A stretch of 64,000 nucleotides of DNA, from the NCBI RefSeq assembly GCF_914767665.1, contig NC_059503.1:9982001-10046000 (forward strand), read 5' to 3'. The notes below the pieces were generated by a model. It made no database searches, was not told where the DNA came from, and saw only the letters and a program-made list of their open reading frames with translations. Below are positions 12,405 to 22,934 of this stretch, piece after piece. Positions within the stretch are counted from its first letter, which is position 1; each line of letters begins with the position of its first letter. Origin of the DNA: Harmonia axyridis. Lineage: Eukaryota > Arthropoda > Insecta > Coleoptera > Coccinellidae. Both the position numbers and the translations under genes were made by a program.

Positions 12405-14117
12405 CAGCGTTGCCAGGTCGACAAGCCTAAAATATCGTACCGCGTGTTTAAAATCATCGTATTTTATCGTACATATTATCGTATCCCACTGATTTTATCG
12501 TACACATTCGAAATAAAGGAAATTTTTGCGAGAATATGACAATTTGTGGAAAAGGATGAAAAAACAAGCAATGTATCGATTAAGTAATATATTTTTTATT
12601 TAGACAAAACGGTTAATGAATAATTAATTAATTATCAGACAAGATCAGAGAACCTGTATTTTCCTATTCACAGATTGTCGGTATTTTCACTTTATTCAGA
12701 ATACACCTTATTCTAATGTCTCTTATGGTTAAATTTTACTTTATGAATAGGATAGATAGTAGAGATGCGTACAGATTCGAAAATAAAACAAGAAATTTTT
12801 TAAGGAAATCGTGAAAGAATGGATCGAATTTTACTTATAACATCGTGAAAATTGTTTCTGTAATTTTTGTTTTTTTTTTTTTGTTGAAAATTACTCATTT
12901 TCATACAAGTTCTTTTCCCAAATAACTTAGAATATTGCAAAAAACATGTAATCGTCGACAAAGATGTAAAGGAAACCGAATAAACAATACCCAAATACAA
13001 AATTCTTTGAATATGGGTGTTCGAGGTACCAGATACGTTTCGAAATTGAATCTGAAATACTAATGAAAAATACGTTTTTCGGAAATAATTCAAGGATCCT
13101 ATTATTTAATGATACCTATACATATACTTAGGGTTGAAGTTTGTAAGTACGATTTCAAGTAACAAATTTATTTTGATAATTATATTTGACTTCAATAGTC
13201 TTTCTGAATTAAAATTAATGAATTTATTTAACATGCATTGTCATGTATTTCTTTTTCATATTAATTCAATTAAATATCTCTAGTGTGCTTTTTTGCAGAT
13301 ACGCCCTTTTCAATTGAAATAGCAGTATATTTTTGATGGTCTTTGTTATGTGCTTTCAACAATTGAACATTTGATCCCATATCCACATATTATAAAATAA
13401 TATGAATCTAAATACTTGAATTGATTGGAAATACGAAGAAATATTTTCGTAAAAATTCTCTATGAAATAAGGGTCATCAAAAAAACGATTTTGTTGTGTG
13501 AAATGAATATATTCAAATCTGAAATATTCAGCCACTCAAATATGTCAATGAAATACCTGTTACAAACAATTTTTTTTCACTAAATAGAATACCAAATATG
13601 AGATAATGGTATATTTTCAACTGAAGTTTGAACACCATCTGTTTTTAATGAGGCACCTACCCTTCGGATATTCCATGATTCTTTGTATTTATTTTCAACC
13701 GACAGCCAGAAAAGAAATTTTATGATTTTATTATGTTTAAGTAGGTTCGTTCTTCTAGATCCACGTAGAACGTAGAACCCCAATGAACTATGAATTGATT
13801 CATCGGAACATTCTAAAGTCTAGACTTTCCCAACCGTTTCGGTTAGATTTTTTAAAACTACTAAAATCTACCAAATGATTTCTTCCTACTAAAAACTTCA
13901 TGAAAATGCGAAAAATCTACTAAAAAAGAAAATTTCTACTAAATCTGGCCATACTCAGTTTCATTATATTTTTAGTATCTATGGAAATTTCAACTCAAAT
14001 GGTAGGTACACTGAAATGATCGTACAAAACGCTATTATCGTACATGCGGTATCGTACATAGTACCGATCAGCAAATTATCGTACAAAACGATAATTATCG
14101 TACGAACGGCAACGCTG
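12405..14117. mobile_element. Candidate non-autonomous hAT-like element with ATCGTAC motifs
   Basis: A perfect 10-bp terminal inverted repeat, CAGCGTTGCC, lies at 12405-12414 with its complement at 14108-14117. The CAG..TGCC form is usual for hAT ends. Inside both ends the heptamer ATCGTAC recurs: at least three times within 12430-12510 and five times within 14017-14103. Such clustered subterminal repeats are often transposase-binding sites in hAT elements. The interior (12540-13990) is AT-rich with no recognisable transposase. A clean 8-bp duplication is not visible; CAGATG flanks the left end directly and recurs a few bases outside the right end. Confidence 0.6.
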
Positions 14118-14587
14118 GACTCAGATGCGAAATAATCTGCAACGTTGCCTGTATGCCAGATCTTCTTGATGGGATCGGTTTTTTACTTGGTGGAAATTCA
14201 TATTAATAGATTATTTGAGATTATGACGTATTATAAAACTGTATGGAAACTCATAATTTTCGCACAGCTATTCGAGCAGAAAATTCGGCAAGTTTATTTT
14301 CGAAATGAATAAATGGTAGTTCATATGGTGTTATTCTGGTTTTTTCGATATTGACATCGAATTCAGTATAGTCCTCCTGAACATATACAGGGACATTGAT
14401 GATGAAGAGGACGCTGTGATTACAAGGTTTTCAAGGGGTTCACAGACCAAATTAGATTTTGTGTTATACTTGCCAATTGTCTTCTTTTTTTTTCATATGA
14501 AACAATAGATTTACTATTTTTTTTTTTAATTTCTACCTGAATGGCTAAAACCGTGATAAGTAAATAAATATATTATAATATAACAAA
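14118..14587. other. AT-rich DNA, no gene
   Basis: Nothing recognised between the hAT-like element and the next mariner. Confidence 0.45.
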
Positions 14588-15853
14588 TACATAAGCGTAC
14601 ACATTTTTTTACCGAAATTTGAGGCTTTATTGTAAAACACTGGTTATACATTTATGATTCGAAATATTGCCCATCGCTGGTCACTATACTTTCTCACATC
14701 TTTCGGGCAGCGTACGAATTGAAAAAACTGGTCATCTTTTGAAGCGATCCACGAATCGATCCAAGTTTTTAATTCTTCATAAGATAGGAAGTGCTGGTCA
14801 GCCAGGCTGTGTGCTATTGATCGAAACAAGTGATAATCCGAGGAAGCAACGTCTGGAGAATACGTCAGGTGGGGTAGGAATTCCCATTTCAACTCTTTCA
14901 AGTATATCTTGACTTTCGCAACATGGAGTCGAGCATTGTCATGCAATAGAATCCATTCATCTACTCTCTCGTCGTATTGCGGCGGTTTGTCTCTCAATGC
15001 TCGACACAAACGCATTGATTGCGTTCGATAACGATCGCCTGTGATCGTTTCAGTCGGTTTTAACAACTCATAATACACTACACCGAGCTGGCCCCACCAA
15101 ATACTGAGCATGACCTTAGAACCGAGAATATTCGGTTTAGCCGTCGACGTGGAAGCATGGCCGGGATATCCACATGATCTTATGTGCTTGGGACTATCGT
15201 AATGAACCCGTTTTTCGTCTCCAGTCCCAATCCGATGCAGAAATTCCTTCCGTCTTTGCCTCGAAAGCAGCTGTTCACAAACGAACAAACTCCGTTCAAA
15301 CACCTCCCGGCTTCAACTCGTACGGCACCCACTTTTCTTGTTTCTGAATCATTCCTATGACTTTCAGGCGTTTTGAAATGGCTTGTAGGCTTAATGATCC
15401 TGTCAATTATTGTTGCGTTTGAAATGAGTCTTGATCAAGTATTGCCTCCAATTCTGCATCTTCAAAAACCTTCTCTCTTCCACCGCGATGCTGGTCTTCG
15501 ACATCAAAATCACCATTCTTGAAGCGTTGAAACCACTCTCGGCACGTTCTTTCACTAATAGCGGCCTCACCATAGGTATTTGAGAGCATTCGATGAGCCT
15601 CAGCCGCAGATTTATTCATATTTCAGTAGAAAATTAAAACCTCCCTCAAATGACGAGAATTTGACTCGTAAGCTGACATGGATAATCGTGAATAACTTTA
15701 TGATGCAGACACAAATCGACTAACATGTCGATGGCGTTATGTTCACAAATAACTAAACTCATTGTATGACATCTACGATATATTTATTTCGACTATCACT
15801 TACCGTTACAGCCAGCTATTGCCCAACGGCAGGAGCAAAGTTGTACGCCTAAA
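14588..15853 (-). mobile_element. mauritiana-like mariner, near full length
   Basis: A nearly complete element of about 1.27 kb on the minus strand. It begins after a TA at 14588-14589 with a damaged 3' ITR (CATAAGCGTACAC, some bases lost compared with CATAGGCGTACAACTTTG in sister copies). It ends near 15852 with the 5' ITR GGAGCAAAGTTGTACGCC. The transposase is described separately. This copy is the best reference for the family in the window: the five others are truncated, internally deleted or interrupted. Confidence 0.92.
14644..15619 (-). pseudogene. mariner transposase, frameshifted
   Basis: The N-terminal part (15407-15619) carries the helix-turn-helix region, with motifs KSAAEAHRML, SERTCREWFQRF and DAELEAILD. 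After a decayed linker at about 15304-15406, an open frame of 219 codons (14644-15303) holds the whole catalytic domain. Its first Asp is in GDEKRVHYD, its second in LLHDNARLHVAK and its third in SPDVASSDYHLF. The spacing between second and third Asp is one residue short of the usual 34, because AKVKIYL stands where sister copies have AKVVKTYL. The C-terminus reads SWIASKDDQFFQ. A missing codon next to the active site and the frameshift make an active enzyme very unlikely. Confidence 0.88.
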
Positions 15854-16775
15854 TCTAATATTTCGGAATATGACATTGTTCAGCTAAAATATTTTCGAAG
15901 TTCAGGCGCTTCCGGTTATATAAGAATTAAAAAAATTTTTTTCAAAACAAACTTTTTCTTCATTTTATGTCTCAGATATTATCGAGATTTCCATTCTCAA
16001 TTACTCTTTGCTAAAATTATTGTGTTAGTCCTCATAGTTTTCAAAATATCAAGGAAAAACCGTAAAAAAGAGAGAATTTCCTTAGTCACAATTACCTGAA
16101 TTATTTTTACTGTGAATATCCTATGCCTATGTCAATTCACTTTCTCAAACTAAAATGATGTTGGAACATCGTGCATATCTTGAATTTGAGAAATATCATC
16201 ACAGGGTGCCAAAAATTGTAAACAAAATTTGATCATAACTTTCGATTTTCAAATGAGAACCCTATTTTTTTGTGATTTCGCTGGATTCTACGGTAAAAAA
16301 TAAGGGTAGTATCCAAACGTGATTATGCTCTCAAATTCAATAATTCAAGAGTTATTTGAGATTTTATGAATTTATGTTATACGTAGGGTCAATTTTATTC
16401 GAACTGTTTCCAGACAGACTAGCAATAATACTCTATGACCATAGAAATTTAAATATCTAATTACTTTACATGTGACAGGTATTTTCATTATCAAAGCTTC
16501 ACTAATTTGATTTCACGAATTGAATTTCCGATATTCAAATGACAAAATTCTGGATATACTTTTCTCTAATTATGTGGCAAGAAAACTGTTCTACCAACCA
16601 ACATTTTTCAATGCAAAAATCACTAATAGATATTTATGGAAATTTCCGTCAATTTCAATAAAAAGGCAGTGAATTCGGGAACATAATGTTTAAAACTCGT
16701 ACAGAAGGCTCATTCTACCACTCGGTCATTTTGAACTCTTGGAAGAATAACAATAAGTTCTGCACTTGTATTATA

Positions 16776-16886
16776 AATATCTTATTCCATATTCACGATG
16801 AATGCATTAGAATTATTGGTAGAACTCATCAAATTTTGAATCAGAAATTTCCTCATCTTCTTGAAAGGATGTTGCATACTTCATGA
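16776..16886 (+). pseudogene. DUF4817-like helix-turn-helix remnant, left arm
   Basis: The plus-strand frame reads LFHIHDECIRIIGRT followed by QILNQKFPHL. It matches the right-arm frame at 17012-17218 residue for residue over most of this stretch. The pattern (aliphatic helix, ECxR, a second helix ending in F-P-H) resembles the DUF4817 helix-turn-helix found in many insect proteins of transposon origin. This is a resemblance by eye, not a search result. The frame ends at 16886 and lacks the start that the right-arm copy has. Confidence 0.5.
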
Positions 16887-17011
16887 ATATCCATTATACT
16901 GGATGGAGTACCTACCTAGAAGAAAAAAACCTCTACCTACCAAATGAAATAAAATCATGCAGGACTCCTGTGTGCCAATTCTATTGATATGAAAAAGCGG
17001 TAGAATACATT

Positions 17012-17218
17012 TTATGAATTCAGGAAAAAATCAGCGTGGTGATGAAAAGGGAGTAACAGAAAGTTTGAAACATCCTTCCGAATTATCTTCTCGTCAATTG
17101 GTGATAAATGTGGATATTTCTGATTGAATGCTCGACAAGTTCTCGAAACAATTCTGTTACATTCACTGTGGATATGGAATAGATCCAGAATTTCATTATT
17201 TGAATAACGGGGATTCAT
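17012..17218 (-). pseudogene. DUF4817-like helix-turn-helix ORF, right arm
   Basis: A 68-codon minus-strand frame begins with ATG at 17216-17218 and contains NNEILDLFHIHSECNRIVSR followed by AFNQKYPHLS and then DEKIIRKDV. The order of a first helix, ECNR, a second helix and YPHLSP matches the known DUF4817 pattern of a helix, ECRxNxRxAAxxY and FPxRxHPS. It may be the DNA-binding N-terminus of a lost transposase, or a free-standing small DNA-binding protein of the element. It stops at 17012 near the palindrome centre. The function of DUF4817 is not established. Confidence 0.5.
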
Positions 17219-17755
17219 ATCGTCAAATTATAATCTACTAGATTCAATAATGAGTACACCTGTCACTTTGAAATAATTGAATATTTGAAACGCACTCTAG
17301 AAACAGATTGAATGAAATTGACCCTACGTATAACATAAATTCATAAAATCTGGAATAACTCTTGAATTATTGAATTTGAGAGCATAATCATGTTTGAACA
17401 CTACCCTTATTTTTACCGTAGAATTCAACGAAATCACAAAAAAAATAGGGTTCTGATTTGAAAATCGAAAGTTATGATCAAATTTTGTTCACAATTTTTG
17501 GCACAATATTTGAAACACCCTGTGATGATATTTTTCAAATTCAAGATATGCACGATATTCCAACATCATTCTAGTTTGTGAAAGTGAATTGAGTATACGC
17601 ATAGGATATTCACAGTGAAAATAATTCACGTGATAGTGACTATGGAAATTCTCTCTTTTTTACGGTTTTTTCTTAATATTTTGAAAACTATGAGAACTAA
17701 CGCAATAATATTAGCAGACAGTAATTGAAAATAGAAATCAAATATTTTCATGTGA

Positions 17756-18485
17756 AGTGAACGATGAACGGGAGGATGATTGGAGATTGGAAATTGAGGG
17801 AGAGGAAGTTGAAAAGGTGGAATGTTTCAGATATTTAGGAGTGAACATAGAAAATACGGGAAGCCAAGAAAGGGAGATTAACGAGAGAATTGAAAAAGCC
17901 GGAAGATTATACCACGCAATTAATAAGAAATTCCTAAGAAGAACTGAAGTCGAAGAGAAAACTAAAATGACCGTGTTCAAGTCGATATTCAGACCGGTTC
18001 TATCGTACGGATGTGAAACTTGGAACACAACAAAGAGAATGAGGAGTAAACTACAGGCAGTGGAAATGAAATTTTTGAGAGGAGTGAAGGGGGTTACAAG
18101 GATGGACAGAAGGAGAAATGAGGACATAAGAGGTGAATTGGGGATAAAATCATTGGAAAGGTTTGTGGGTGAGAGGCAGTTGGGATGGTGGGGACACTTA
18201 CATCGTATGGAAGAGGAGAGACCAATCAAACAAATATGGGAGGCAAAAGTCGAGAAAAAGGCAAAAAGGGGAAGACCGCAACAAACATGGGAGGATATGA
18301 TAGAAGAGGAAATAAAAAAGAGAGGGAAAAGCGTCAGGGAAGCTGAGATGATGACATCAAATAGGACAGAATGGAAGAAATTTATTGAATCAAATTAGAA
18401 TTATTTTAAGTTATTGTTAAGATAGAAAATGTAGATAATGAAACCCATACACCGAAAGGTAACAAATGGGATAAAGATTATATAT
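17756..18485 (+). mobile_element. 5'-truncated non-LTR retrotransposon with 14-bp target duplication
   Basis: Direct copies of ATATTTTCATGTGA flank the insert at 17742-17755 and 18486-18499. The insert consists of a reverse transcriptase C-terminal frame, a short 3' UTR (about 18399-18476) and a TA-rich tail (about 18477-18490). A target duplication of this size, 5' truncation and a simple-repeat tail are the marks of target-primed reverse transcription. The insertion lies at the right end of the palindrome 15985-17755, so it is younger. Confidence 0.88.
17757..18398 (+). pseudogene. Non-LTR reverse transcriptase, C-terminal 213 codons
   Basis: The frame is open to its natural stop at 18396-18398. 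It begins inside the RT thumb region with EKVECFRYLGVNIENTG and continues through RPVLSYGCETWNTTKR and KFLRGVKGVTRMDRRRNEDI, then LGWWGHLHRM and finally KRGRPQQTWEDM. These are standard landmarks of the endonuclease/RT proteins of LINE elements. The catalytic YxDD motif and the endonuclease lie upstream and are absent. The intact frame suggests a fairly recent insertion compared with other elements here. Confidence 0.88.
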
Positions 18486-18499
18486 ATATTTTCATGTGA

Positions 18500-18727
18500 G
18501 CAAGGGCGAAATGGTGTGTTCTAGGAAAGAAGTCATATAGAATTCTACCCTAGAATCAGCATAGGATACCGAGTGAATCGTCTAAAATCAGCTAACAATA
18601 CAAGGTTTCCGAAAAAAATCTTTCATTTCCTAGAGGGATACCCAGTGAAGGATCTACCGGCATAGTGACGGGGTCCAAGGGGCGGAGCCCCTTCGGCGAG
18701 CAGAGCGAGTATCTAAAATAAATTCAA
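18500..18727. repeat. Spacer with GC-rich hairpin module
   Basis: Between the non-LTR element and the DD41D copy lies a short AT-rich stretch that ends in a GC-rich module at about 18669-18710. Its core GGGGCGGAGCCCC (18679-18691) is self-complementary and is followed by CGGCGAGCAGAGCGAGT. The module contrasts sharply with the base composition around it and adjoins the 5' breakpoint of the transposon at 18728. Its nature is unknown. Confidence 0.5.
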
Positions 18728-19440
18728 ATGGTTGAATGGCTACGTCAACAAACAAAACTGCCGCATTTGGAGTGAAGCTAATCTTCAAGTGTATGTCGAA
18801 ACACCGTTACATCCAGAAAAACTGACTGTTTGGTGCGCTTTATGGGCTGGTGGAATCATTGGTCCATACTCCTTCAGAAACGATTATAGCCAGAAAGTTA
18901 CAGTCAATAGTGATCGGTATAGAGCCATGATTACTAACTTTTTCATTCCTGAATTGAACAACCATGATGTCCAGGAGCTGTGGTTCCAACAAGACGGCGC
19001 AACATGTCACACAGCTCTTGCCACAATCGATTCATTGAAAGACACGTTTGGTGACCACCTAATTTCACGTTTTGGACCTGTGAATTGGCCTCCAAGATCT
19101 TGTGATTTAACACCGATTGACTACTTTCTGTGGGGCTATGTAAAGTCATTGGTCTATGCGGATAAGCCACAAACTCTTGACAATTTTGAAGACAACATTC
19201 GCCGTGTTATTGCCGATATACGGCAACAAATATTGGAAAAAGACATCGAAAATTGGACGTCCAGATTGGACTACATCCGAGCCAGCCGTGGCGGTCATAT
19301 GCCAGAAATCATATTTAAAATGTAATGCCACAAGATTATCTTGCGGATAAATAAAATTCATGTCAATCGAATAATCCATCGTTGTTTTATTGCAATTTAA
19401 AGTTCTATAGCTCTAAAAAAACATCCTTTATATTCTATTT
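18728..19440 (+). mobile_element. rosa-type DD41D mariner, 5'-truncated
   Basis: The element starts abruptly within the catalytic domain (LNGYVNKQNCRIW) and continues through the stop at 19323-19325 to the 3' ITR around 19385-19437 (AAAGTTCTATAGCTC followed by an A-run and ACATCC). The frame 18732-19325 is open over 197 codons. The second Asp is in WFQQDGATCHTA (about 18987-19020) and the third in CDLTPIDYFLWG (about 19105-19138), 41 residues apart, which defines DD41D. The first Asp block (FSDEAHF in sister copies) is missing because of the truncation. It faces the inverted copy at 20063-20995 tail to tail. Confidence 0.9.
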
Positions 19441-20062
19441 TTGAGATTAAAACGTTGCTCGACGAAAGTTGCCAATCTGCGGGAGGTCTAAGAGCAACCG
19501 TTCTTTCCACCAACGTAGCAAAAACCATGCCTCACCCGCTCTTCCACCCCCATATCCCCTCATACCCGCTGATTGCTTCGCATATCCCGCCCGCAGGCTC
19601 CCCCTAATCAAGTGCTCCCTAATTTCGCGCCTCCATAATCCGATCGTTGATCGCATCCGAAATTAAGTATCGTTTTGTTCAAGGATCCGCGTTTTGCTGC
19701 TGCCGCGCGAACCGCACGAACGTTGCCGCAAAACACGTCGGCATATCTCCCGCGCTCTCCCAATGAAGTTACACCTCGGCCGATACGATGGCTAAACAAT
19801 GGCGACGTAATTGCGTCTGCCACATGACTCGATTGATCCGACCGAGGCCTATTCGTTGGGCCGATGTGCCGCGATTTTTTTTTAAAAAGGGCATGCATTA
19901 TTCATCCGGTAGTGAATGATGGGGTATCGATGGAATTAATATCGCATCGGTAGAAGCAGATGCGGTTGGAGAGGTTTTTTTTGCGGTTGCGTGATGCCGA
20001 GATGAAGGAGGGAATTGTGGTGAGGATTTGAGGTTGTTTGACGTTCTCAATTAAGGAATAAA
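19441..20062. other. GC-richer unique spacer between two convergent DD41D copies
   Basis: About 620 bp of non-repetitive DNA with clearly more G and C than the window average, especially 19480-19870. Frames occur on both strands but resemble nothing. It may be older unique DNA enclosed by two transposon insertions. Confidence 0.5.
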
Positions 20063-20995
20063 GGGTGTTTTTTTAAAGCTATAGAACTTTAAATTGCAAT
20101 AAAACAACAATGGATTATTTGATTGACATGGATTTTATTTATCCGCAAGATAATCTTGTGGCATTACATTTTAAATATGATTTCTGGCCTATGACCGCCA
20201 CGGCTGGCTCGGATGTAGTCCAATCTGGACGTCCAATTTTCGATGACTTTTTCCAACATTTGTGGCCGTATATCGGCAATAACACGGCGAATGTTGTCTT
20301 CCAAATGGACAAGGGTTTGTGGCTTATCCGCATTGACCGATGACTTTACATAGCCCCACAGAAAGTAGTCTAGCGGTGTTAAATCACAAGATCTTGGAGG
20401 CCAATTCACAGGTCCAAAACGTGAAATTAGGCGGTCACCACACTTGTCTTTCAATAAATCGATTGTGGCACGAGCTGTGTGACATGTTGCGCCGTCTTGT
20501 TGGAACCACAGCTCCTGGACATCATGGTTGTTCAATTCAGGAATTAAAAAGTTAGTAATCATGGCTCTATACCGATCACCATTGACTGTAACGTTCTGGC
20601 CATCATCGTTTTTGAAGAAGTACGGACCAATTATTCCACCAGCCTATAAAGCGCACCAAACAGTCAGTTTTTCTGGATGTAACGGTGTTTGACATTCACT
20701 TGAGGATTAGCTTCACTCCAAATGCAGCAGTTTTGTTTGTTGACGTAGCCATTTAACCAGAAGTGCGCTTCATCGCTAAACAAAATTAAATGGACGTAGT
20801 GCGCGATACGTATTCCTCACAGAACCATTTTTTTCGAAATGAAATTGCACTATTTGCAAGCGTTGTTTAGGCGTGAGTCTATTCATGATGAATTGCCAAA
20901 CCAAACTGAGAATAAATCACTTGACAGCTGTTGAATCGGTCGCCATCTTGTTATGCCAACTTAAAGTTATATACCTCGAAAAAAAAACACCCGTT
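20063..20995 (-). mobile_element. rosa-type DD41D mariner, internally deleted
   Basis: A copy of about 930 bp with both ends: GGGTGTTTTTTTAAAGCTAT at the left (3') end and GTTATATACCTCG followed by an A-run and CACCCGTTA at the right (5') end. Minus-strand coding remnants run from the start region (about 20880) through a junction at about 20781-20796, where YRALRP is joined out of frame to the ILFSDEAHFW block. The second Asp (WFQQDGATCHTA) and third Asp (CDLTPLDYFLWG) follow. The missing piece, compared with related intact elements, is roughly 130 codons covering most of the DNA-binding domain. The 132-codon frame 20164-20562 is the intact tail. Confidence 0.9.
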
Positions 20996-20999
20996 AGAT

Positions 21000-21262
21000 G
21001 AACGAAGAATGACTGGTGCCTTCTACGTAGAAAACATTATTAAACCAATCATTGTTTCTCTGCGCAGATAATTTGATTTATCTGGATGTTCTGCCCATTG
21101 TCGACGGGTAGCTCTAGTACTTTTAAAGGTCTTCTTGCCCTTAAATTGAAAGAATACAACCGTCTCCTTATGGTACTAGTTGCGACTACCCATCCATAGA
21201 TCCTCGAAAAATGACTTCGAAGAGCTATTACAGGTACCGTTCGATTAATCAAAGCCTACTTC
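21000..21262 (-). mobile_element. Tc1-type transposon, DNA-binding fragment
   Basis: The minus-strand frame contains IALRSHFSRIYGWVVATSTI, then RRRLYSFNLRARRPLK followed by LELPVDNGQN. This matches the second DNA-binding subdomain of a Tc1 transposase, the same part as 6030-6200 in the Tc1 copy at 5455. The catalytic domain is absent. It abuts the 5' ITR of the DD41D copy at 20995. Confidence 0.7.
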
Positions 21263-22934
21263 CCAAGATCGACGAGGTATCGACAAACCTCTATTGAAGG
21301 CTGTGGAGGTGCTTCAAATGTCAAAAGTGACAACTGAAGAATGGTGGTTTTTATATTAACAATATGAAGATTGATGCAAAATGTCAAAACTAAATTTTCA
21401 CTCTGATCCGAGAACTCAAGAGCTCCTAACACCAAGCCATTTTTCAATTTCATCCATTCCAAAAAACTAATCAACCTTATCGCTAATCCACACCAAGCTC
21501 CCCAAAACAAACGAATCCAACTAAACCAACCCAATTTAAAATCAGCAGCTAGTCTTCTTTATTTACTCCCTAAAGTCTTATCCCCCATACTTCTTCGATT
21601 ATTTCGGTCATTAACTCTTTTATTGATAACTTATTTAGAATTCTAATCCTCACTCTATCCTTTAATTGAATTGCAATTCCTATTATAAGACGACGCGGAG
21701 ATCGCTAAGAGATGGCTCTGCCCTCCTTAATTAAAATGGGCAATTTGGTTGTGGCGTTCGACGAAAAATGAATGACTGTTCGAAATCCCTTAATCGATAT
21801 AGGTGTTACTCCCAGTTACCACCAGAGGGGGCGGTGAAGGGTAGCCTAGACGGAATTGGCAAGATTTGAACGATTTTTTCATCATGGTTGGGATTTCCAG
21901 ATTTTTTTTTGACGTTCGCTGATTAATTGAAGTCAAGGTGGAGAATCTGATCGACTTTTAAGGAGTGATATTCGCAGAATTGGAGAAGATGGAATGATGA
22001 GATAGGAATGGACTCTTATTGTTTACGGAGAATGCTGAGTTATAAGAAGAGGGCGCTTGTGTGCTGGAAGGTTCTAATTTGGCTGACCGTCTTCGCAGCT
22101 GTGTCATTATTAGGGTCATTATAGATTCTATGATATTCTTGTTTCTCTTAAATTATAGTGGTATCCCCAAAAGATTTTATCAGATGAGTAAATGAATAGA
22201 AAATAATTATTCTTGTGTGAAAAAGACATTCTTTATTCCTTCCTTCTGAGAAGGGGGAGGATCAAGCTAAAAAAAATTTTTAAAATAGCAGAAGAATCGA
22301 AGAAAAAAGATTTCAGAAACCCAAGATAAACTTGTCAATTTTAGAAGTTTGTGTTATGTTGCCAATATACTCATTCTGATTGTGGGTATTTTTTCCATTC
22401 GTGATAATAATTTATTTTAGTTGTTTCGATTCAATTTCAATTTACTCTACACATTTTTATCAACATTTATAAAAACTATTGATTTTATAGGAATTTGCAT
22501 GAATAGAATCTCTAAAATTTTTTTTTAACGGTTAAAAGATCATTTTGGCAGTTTGGCAATAACATTTTCTTCAATAGCTTACGTCATGCTGTTGCTAAAA
22601 TAAATGGTCACTTCTGCATACATACTACTCTACTGTTAAGTTGAAAGAGCAGGTGCATAAGCGGACAAAAGCATCATATTTTATTCAAATTCTTTCCTCG
22701 AATATCTATAAATTTATAGATCGCCAAAGTCATTCACCAAATAACCATAAAATCCAATGGCAACTAGTGACATATCGCCCATATCATCTCGGAATATCCT
22801 CACAAGTATCGCCGATCGTAAAAGTCATGTAATATTAGACTGGCCCTAAACAGGCAATAGTTGCATAACCAGTGGCGTAGCGAAAATTAAAGCTCCCTGG
22901 AGGACAACAAATTTTGTCGCCCCGTCTCAATCAT
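21263..22934. other. Unique DNA, no gene
   Basis: About 1.7 kb, AT-rich with a moderately GC-rich patch near 21660-21860. No family, splice pair or repeat was recognised. The phrase CCAGTGGCGTAGCG at about 22871 resembles one end of a hAT-type MITE, but no matching end was found. Confidence 0.45.

Larger units (their letters stand above)
15985..17755. repeat. 1.8-kb imperfect palindrome with helix-turn-helix remnants in both arms
   Basis: The left arm (about 15985-16880) and right arm (about 17030-17745) are inverted copies. Paired blocks include ACCGTAAAAAAGAGAGAATT near 16060 with its complement near 17660, TCAATTCACTTTC with its complement, and TACGTAGGGTCAATTT near 16380 with its complement near 17325. 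The left arm has about 230 bp (about 16556-16786) without a counterpart on the right. Only some 130-150 bp at the centre are unpaired. Each arm encodes, pointing toward the centre, a similar short protein remnant described separately. No transposase catalytic domain was seen. The outer ends are not sharply defined; the right end is where a non-LTR element inserted. Confidence 0.85.

Noticed and set aside
22868..22885. Lone CAGTGGCGTAG-type termini (also near 28432 and 54650)
   Set aside because: They look like hAT-type ends, but no partner end or target duplication was found.
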